A stretch of 9,097 nt of DNA from Clostridia bacterium (GTDB taxonomy: Bacteria > Bacillota > Clostridia > DSM-8532). Made by a program: the position numbers and the translations under genes. Positions 5,636 to 9,097 of this stretch are shown piece by piece. Location of the stretch: assembly GCA_026418215.1 (NCBI GenBank), contig JAOABT010000462.1, positions 1-9,097 of the forward strand, written 5' to 3'. The first letter of the stretch is position 1. Each line of letters starts with the position of its first letter. A model generated the notes under the pieces. It saw only the letters and a list, made by a program, of their open reading frames with translations, was not told the origin of the DNA and ran no database searches.

Positions 5636-6436
5636 ATGAAAATCTATCGGAAGGCCTTGGCAGCATTTCTCGCACTCATTCTATTAGCATCATTAGCAGG
5701 CTGTCAGGCGCAGGCTCAACCCAAAAAGGATGAAAAGCTGAAAAGACCCAATGAGTCCTTCTTAAAATACGGTGATACTAACGATACCATCGTTGAACTT
5801 AATAAAATAAACAATTCTGTATGGGTTCATACTACTTATTATGATTTGAACGGTTCTCTGACGCCTTCGAACGGCCTGGTTGTTCTGACAGATACGGGTG
5901 TGGTTCTTATTGACACACCCTGGACAGACAAGCAGACAGAAAGCCTGGACAAGCTTCTTAAGGAATCCTTCAACGCCAAAATAAAGGAAGCCATAATCAC
6001 TCATGCTCACGTTGATCGCATTGGCGGAGCAGGCTATCTGGAAAAGAAGAAAATCCCCGTCGCAAGCCTAGAGGTCGTCGCAAAGATGGCTCAGAAAAAG
6101 GGCTTTACGGTGCCTGACCAGGTCAGCAAGGGGGATTCTGTTGTTCTGAATATTGACAAGACGGACTTTGAGCTTTATTATCCGGGTGAAGGGCATACTG
6201 CCGATAACACGGTGGTGTGGATTGACAAATACAAGGTTTTGTTTGGCGGCTGCCTCATCAAGGAGCACGGAGCAAATAATCTCGGCAGTATAGGTGAAGC
6301 CAATCTTGATATGTGGCCACAATCTATTCAAGCCGTTAAGGACAAATACCCTCAGGCTGAAATCGTTGTCCCAGGCCATGGTCAGTGGGGAGATGCCAGC
6401 CTGATCGATTACACGCTGGAGCTTTTTGATGAGTAA
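5636..6436 (+). CDS. Class B1 metallo-beta-lactamase-family lipoprotein
   Basis: A 266-residue exported zinc hydrolase. Residues 1-22 are a lipoprotein signal peptide, with basic MKIYRK, a hydrophobic core and lipobox LAGC (Cys23), so the mature protein should be anchored to the outer face of the membrane. The B1 zinc ligands are all present: HAHVDR (His123, His125, Asp127, Arg128), His187 in GEGHTADN, Cys206 in GGCLIK with the substrate-binding Lys209, and His248 in VVPGHGQWGD. The usual LGN before the helix is LGS here (Ser218), so the oxyanion-hole asparagine of BcII, VIM and NDM is replaced. Mature length is normal for class B1. Beta-lactam hydrolysis is likely from the family but unproven for this sequence. 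The start ATG 5636 has GGGAGG (5620-5625) about 10 nt upstream. A TTG at 5618 is in frame, but its AAGGAG (5602-5607) lies upstream of the predicted transcript start. The 3' end overlaps the convergent membrane-protein gene by 28 bp. Confidence 0.93.
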   Translation: MKIYRKALAAFLALILLASLAGCQAQAQPKKDEKLKRPNESFLKYGDTNDTIVELNKINNSVWVHTTYYDLNGSLTPSNGLVVLTDTGVVLIDTPWTDKQTESLDKLLKESFNAKIKEAIITHAHVDRIGGAGYLEKKKIPVASLEVVAKMAQKKGFTVPDQVSKGDSVVLNIDKTDFELYYPGEGHTADNTVVWIDKYKVLFGGCLIKEHGANNLGSIGEANLDMWPQSIQAVKDKYPQAEIVVPGHGQWGDASLIDYTLELFDE

Positions 6437-7773
6437 AAGCGTTTAAGGGCTTCCAATTCCTGCTCGGAAGGGGCCAGCTCGCTGTAGCGGGCCTTTTCAT
6501 AGGTGGTAACTGCCGCGTTAAGCTGCTCATTGAGACTTGGGCTGTAACGTGATTTTGATATTGTTTTTAATGCTTCTGAAGGGGACATGGCTTTTTGAAT
6601 AGGCTGTCCTCTTTTTATTTCTTTTCTCAACAGCCGGGTATACCACCAGCGGGCTCTTTCCTTATTATCCTTTAAGAAAATATAGCTTTGCTCGTTGCGT
6701 GAGCGTGATCGAAACCAGCGGCTTGTGGCCTGGAGCAGGGTTTCATTTCGAAGAAGACTTGTAATTTCATCCTCATAGCCGCAATCGGTTTCATCAGTAT
6801 GTCCGTGCCCCCTAAGAAAGCTTCCAATAGCGCGCTGAAGCTTATTGCGGACTGTTCGGCAAATCCTTTTGTAGTTTCTGACAAGATATCTTGCCAACAA
6901 AAATATGAGTGCGAGTAAAACAAGAACCAGAATAACCACAATAGCAGTCTTCGTAATGCTTTCCAATTGCTGCATAAAAGGACTTGAATAGGAAGGCTCA
7001 ATGATTTCAGCCGTATTTCCGGGGCTTTCCTCAGGGGGCGGTAAATTTGAAGGCGTTATGGTGATAAGACCGTTGACCCAATGAAACAAGGATGCCAATG
7101 CAGTGTTGATTCGGCTAAAGAAACGCATGATTGCGGACCAGATAGCATCGATAAAACCTAGGCTTGAAAAGAACAGGATGAGTAGGCTGAATACCGTGAG
7201 AAGTATGCGGTTAGAGCTTTTTGACAAACTAGGTATTCTGGTTCTCCGATTTCCGATTGTTCTTTCATAGCCAATGATGGTCATGTTCATGCATAAAACA
7301 GACATGATAACAGCGATTGTGGCGCAAATACCCATAAAGCCCATGTAAGGGCTAAATGTTGAGAGATTCTTTAAGAAGAGGGCTGTTGTCACATAGGCTA
7401 TTATGCCTACAGCAACAAAGGAATAAAAGCTAAAACCGCTATAGGGGTGCTCCAGGACTCTGAGGGCCCTGATCATGACAAATAGACTCAATCCCCAAAC
7501 AGGGAGCAGTTTTAGTGAAAAAGAGCAAAGTAAAAACCCAACGACAAGGATAACGCATAGGGTGCCTATTACGGCATGCTGCCTTTTAATACGTACGAAG
7601 TCAGTTCGCAGATAGATAAAACCATAGGCCAAAAGAAACAAAAACCCGTAAACAAAGGTGGTAAGCTCAATCTGAAAGAGCTTCAGCAAGGTGAAGCTGA
7701 TGGGGAAGATCAGGAGCTGCTCGGTGAATAGGAACATTAAACTGTGTTGAAACTTGTCTTTATCCTGCTGCAT
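6409..7773 (-). CDS. Multi-pass membrane protein with C-terminal DUF4129-like domain
   Basis: A 454-residue integral membrane protein, last gene of the MoxR-DUF58 operon. Hydrophobic spans lie near residues 10-30, 39-55, 67-87, 88-102, 115-134, 143-164 and 189-207. A proline-rich, presumably extracellular loop follows (PSNLPPPEESPGN, 241-253), then a last span at about 275-296. The cytosolic tail is basic and ends in a DUF4129-like region (about 371-448): RARWWYTRLLRKEIKRGQPI, SPSEALKTI and TYEKARYSELAPSEQELEALKRF. In related operons this position is often held by a transglutaminase-like protein with the same topology and tail; here I see no Cys-His-Asp transglutaminase core between the last two spans. 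The start ATG 7773 overlaps the DUF58 stop by 14 bp, with AGAGGTG upstream, suggesting translational coupling. Its 3' end runs 28 bp into the convergent beta-lactamase gene. Envelope or cell-wall work is inferred from context. Confidence 0.82.
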   Translation of the reverse strand: MQQDKDKFQHSLMFLFTEQLLIFPISFTLLKLFQIELTTFVYGFLFLLAYGFIYLRTDFVRIKRQHAVIGTLCVILVVGFLLCSFSLKLLPVWGLSLFVMIRALRVLEHPYSGFSFYSFVAVGIIAYVTTALFLKNLSTFSPYMGFMGICATIAVIMSVLCMNMTIIGYERTIGNRRTRIPSLSKSSNRILLTVFSLLILFFSSLGFIDAIWSAIMRFFSRINTALASLFHWVNGLITITPSNLPPPEESPGNTAEIIEPSYSSPFMQQLESITKTAIVVILVLVLLALIFLLARYLVRNYKRICRTVRNKLQRAIGSFLRGHGHTDETDCGYEDEITSLLRNETLLQATSRWFRSRSRNEQSYIFLKDNKERARWWYTRLLRKEIKRGQPIQKAMSPSEALKTISKSRYSPSLNEQLNAAVTTYEKARYSELAPSEQELEALKRFYSSKSSSV

Positions 7774-8854
7774 AACCGTTCACCTCTTTCAGGTCAAGAA
7801 CCTCAACTGCGTTTCCAGATGCTCGCAGGAGAGCGATTTCATCGTCTATCTTTTCATCAACAAAGGCTGTAACAATAAGGATATCGGTTTTACCTAAGCC
7901 GGATTTGCTTAATGTGTTCAAAAAGTAATGGAAGGAAGTCAGCCTGCTTGGATCAAGTAAAGCCATTTCTTCCAGCAGCACGTATAGATGCTGTTCGCCG
8001 GAGCTGATGGTCGTTTCGGTATAGGAGCCCTTTTTTAGAGTGCTTTGACCATTAGACGAAAACCCAACCTCCATGCCCTTTTCAATTGCATATTTGGCAA
8101 TAGTGGCACAAAGAGATATGGCGTTTTCCAGAAGCGCGGAATCGGTCGGCGCGTTCCACTGATGCTCGCTGGTATCTATATTTAGTAGGATCAGGAGCTT
8201 TGTGTTGGATGTAAAATCATGTTGATTCACCTGCAGCGTTCCTGTTCGCGCGGTGGCGCTCCAGTTAATCTGCTTCATGGGATCTGTGGGCTGATATTCT
8301 CTTACCCCAGCGTTTATGAACGGGTCATCAATGATCCAGCGACGGACGACGGTATCTCCTAGAAAGCTGTGGCTTGGGAATTTCATCTCCTCAAGGTTCA
8401 GAAAGCTCGGATAAACTGTGACGACAGCATTTACCGGCATTTCATTGTCGCTGACCTTTGAAAAGCCCAGAAGATCGTAAGCTGAGACTGTAACGAACTT
8501 CATTTCGAAATAGCCTCTTTTTAACAGCTTCACCTTATGCTTTCTGACTATTTTAGAAAAGGGAAGCATTGAAAAAACGCTTTTGTGGTAATTGGATTGA
8601 TTGGCCTCCAAATCTACCGCAGAGGAAAGCCCTAAGGCTTTGTCAATGCGTGATTCAAGAACAAGCAGGGGAACGGGTACGGGGCGGCTGTTGGTGATTT
8701 CCTCCCACATGACGATCTCATCGCCTGCATAAGAAAAACGCGATGAAAAGCCGCGTGCACACTTAACCGCGGTTAGACCCATTTTTCTGAAGAACAATGC
8801 CTGGGCCACTATCAGTAACACGGTGACCACGATAAGCCTGAGAATCCAAGCCAT
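7760..8854 (-). CDS. DUF58 domain protein
   Basis: A 364-residue protein with an N-terminal hydrophobic anchor (ILRLIVVTVLLIVAQALFF, 4-22) and a soluble remainder. The DUF58 signature is clear at 183-209: GVREYQPTDPMKQINWSATAR then TGTLQV, matching the family's G-REY-GD-R-I-W-SAR pattern. The C-terminal part (LLILLNIDT, 220-228, and DILIVTAFVDEK further on) resembles a von Willebrand A-like fold, with a DxS-like element at its first strand (DTSEH). DUF58 proteins are regularly encoded beside MoxR ATPases, as here, and are thought to be clients or partners in envelope processes; no biochemical role is firmly known. I chose ATG 8854 because AAGGGGGTG, close to the ideal Shine-Dalgarno, is well spaced from it; a TTG one codon earlier (8857) is possible. 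It starts 14 nt after the MoxR stop and overlaps the next gene by 14 bp. Confidence 0.9.
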   Translation of the reverse strand: MAWILRLIVVTVLLIVAQALFFRKMGLTAVKCARGFSSRFSYAGDEIVMWEEITNSRPVPVPLLVLESRIDKALGLSSAVDLEANQSNYHKSVFSMLPFSKIVRKHKVKLLKRGYFEMKFVTVSAYDLLGFSKVSDNEMPVNAVVTVYPSFLNLEEMKFPSHSFLGDTVVRRWIIDDPFINAGVREYQPTDPMKQINWSATARTGTLQVNQHDFTSNTKLLILLNIDTSEHQWNAPTDSALLENAISLCATIAKYAIEKGMEVGFSSNGQSTLKKGSYTETTISSGEQHLYVLLEEMALLDPSRLTSFHYFLNTLSKSGLGKTDILIVTAFVDEKIDDEIALLRASGNAVEVLDLKEVNGYAAG

Positions 8855-8868
8855 CAAAGGCCACCCCC

Positions 8869-9072
8869 TTAAGTTCTGCTGAAGGAAATCTGGTCTTCAG
8901 TTGGAACCGGAACCTTATTCATGATACCTTGAAGTACTTCTTCGCTTGCACTGGATTTAAGCCTGAGCGCACCCTTTAAAACAAGGCGGTGGGCGAGAGC
9001 GGGTAGGGCCAGGGTCTTGATGTCCTCCGGAACAACATAGCTCCGCCCCTTAATGGCTGCATAGGCCTGTAC
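8869..9072 (-). CDS. MoxR-family AAA+ ATPase, C-terminal fragment
   Basis: Only the last 67 residues are in the window; the gene continues past the right end. The segment VQAYAAIKGRSYVVPEDIKTLALPALAHRL is the helical lid of MoxR-type AAA+ ATPases, whose usual form is close to A-GR-YV-PEDVK-LA-PVLAHR. The Walker A and B motifs are not covered. MoxR ATPases act as chaperone-like remodelers for partner proteins, typically the DUF58 and membrane proteins encoded beside them, exactly the order seen here. The upstream codons read as MYKRQ come from sequencing adapter and are not part of the gene. The stop lies 14 nt before the DUF58 start. Confidence 0.9.
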   Translation of the reverse strand, partial: VQAYAAIKGRSYVVPEDIKTLALPALAHRLVLKGALRLKSSASEEVLQGIMNKVPVPTEDQISFSRT

Positions 9073-9097
9073 CTGTCTCTTATACACATCTCCGAGG
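9073..9097. other. Nextera/Tn5 mosaic-end adapter remnant (right end)
   Basis: Positions 9073-9091 are the reverse complement of the 19-bp Tn5 mosaic end (CTGTCTCTTATACACATCT). The next bases, CCGAG, continue into the Nextera read-2 adapter, with a mismatch at the last base. This is not genomic sequence; the contig truly ends at about 9072. Confidence 0.97.

Noticed and set aside
6336..6530. Antisense reading frames over the beta-lactamase, HAD, hemZ and membrane-protein genes
   Set aside because: Their translations show no family features and they lack ribosome binding sites; they are shadows of well-supported genes.
1..9097. The opposed end sequences as terminal inverted repeats of a transposon
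   Set aside because: They equal the commercial Tn5 adapter, continue into CCGAG of the read-2 adapter, and no transposase is present.

Overview
The window reads as about 9.05 kb of chromosome from an anaerobic, probably spore-forming Clostridia-type member of the Bacillota. The evidence is a HemZ-type radical SAM protein, strong AGGAGG-like ribosome binding sites before most genes, short intrinsic terminators, a lipoprotein class B1 metallo-beta-lactamase of Gram-positive character, and hypothetical proteins that look like Clostridia-specific families. Genus cannot be fixed from the sequence. Both ends are not genomic: positions 1-19 and 9073-9097 are Tn5/Nextera mosaic-end adapter, so genuine sequence is 20-9072 and the two end genes are cut.

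Layout from the left. (1) The 3' three quarters of hemZ (+). (2) A 330-bp AT-rich intergenic stretch with a strong hairpin and a degenerate 27-nt periodic repeat. (3) A flavin reductase-like protein (-), probably starting at TTG, with an extended -10 promoter and a perfect palindrome at its predicted transcription start. (4) A divergent, uncharacterised 411-aa protein (+) with a globular N-terminus, long polar linker and C-terminal coiled coil. (5) A bidirectional terminator shared with two uncharacterised minus-strand genes of 264 aa and 135 aa, the second being proline-rich plus coiled coil. (6) A divergent HAD phosphatase (+). (7) A class B1 metallo-beta-lactamase-fold lipoprotein (+) with its own strong promoter. 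(8) A leftward operon MoxR-type ATPase (fragment) - DUF58 protein - multi-spanning membrane protein with a DUF4129-like tail. The 3' end of this operon overlaps the beta-lactamase gene by 28 bp.

How the genes may work together. The MoxR/DUF58/DUF4129 set is a known envelope-associated operon type; here its last gene lacks a visible transglutaminase core. The three uncharacterised genes at 2128-4687 are the most novel part. They lie side by side, two of them converge on one terminator, two carry coiled coils, and weak matches to mother-cell sporulation promoters sit upstream. A sporulation or spore-surface role is inference only. The HemZ, flavin reductase, HAD and beta-lactamase genes appear to be independent single-gene units.
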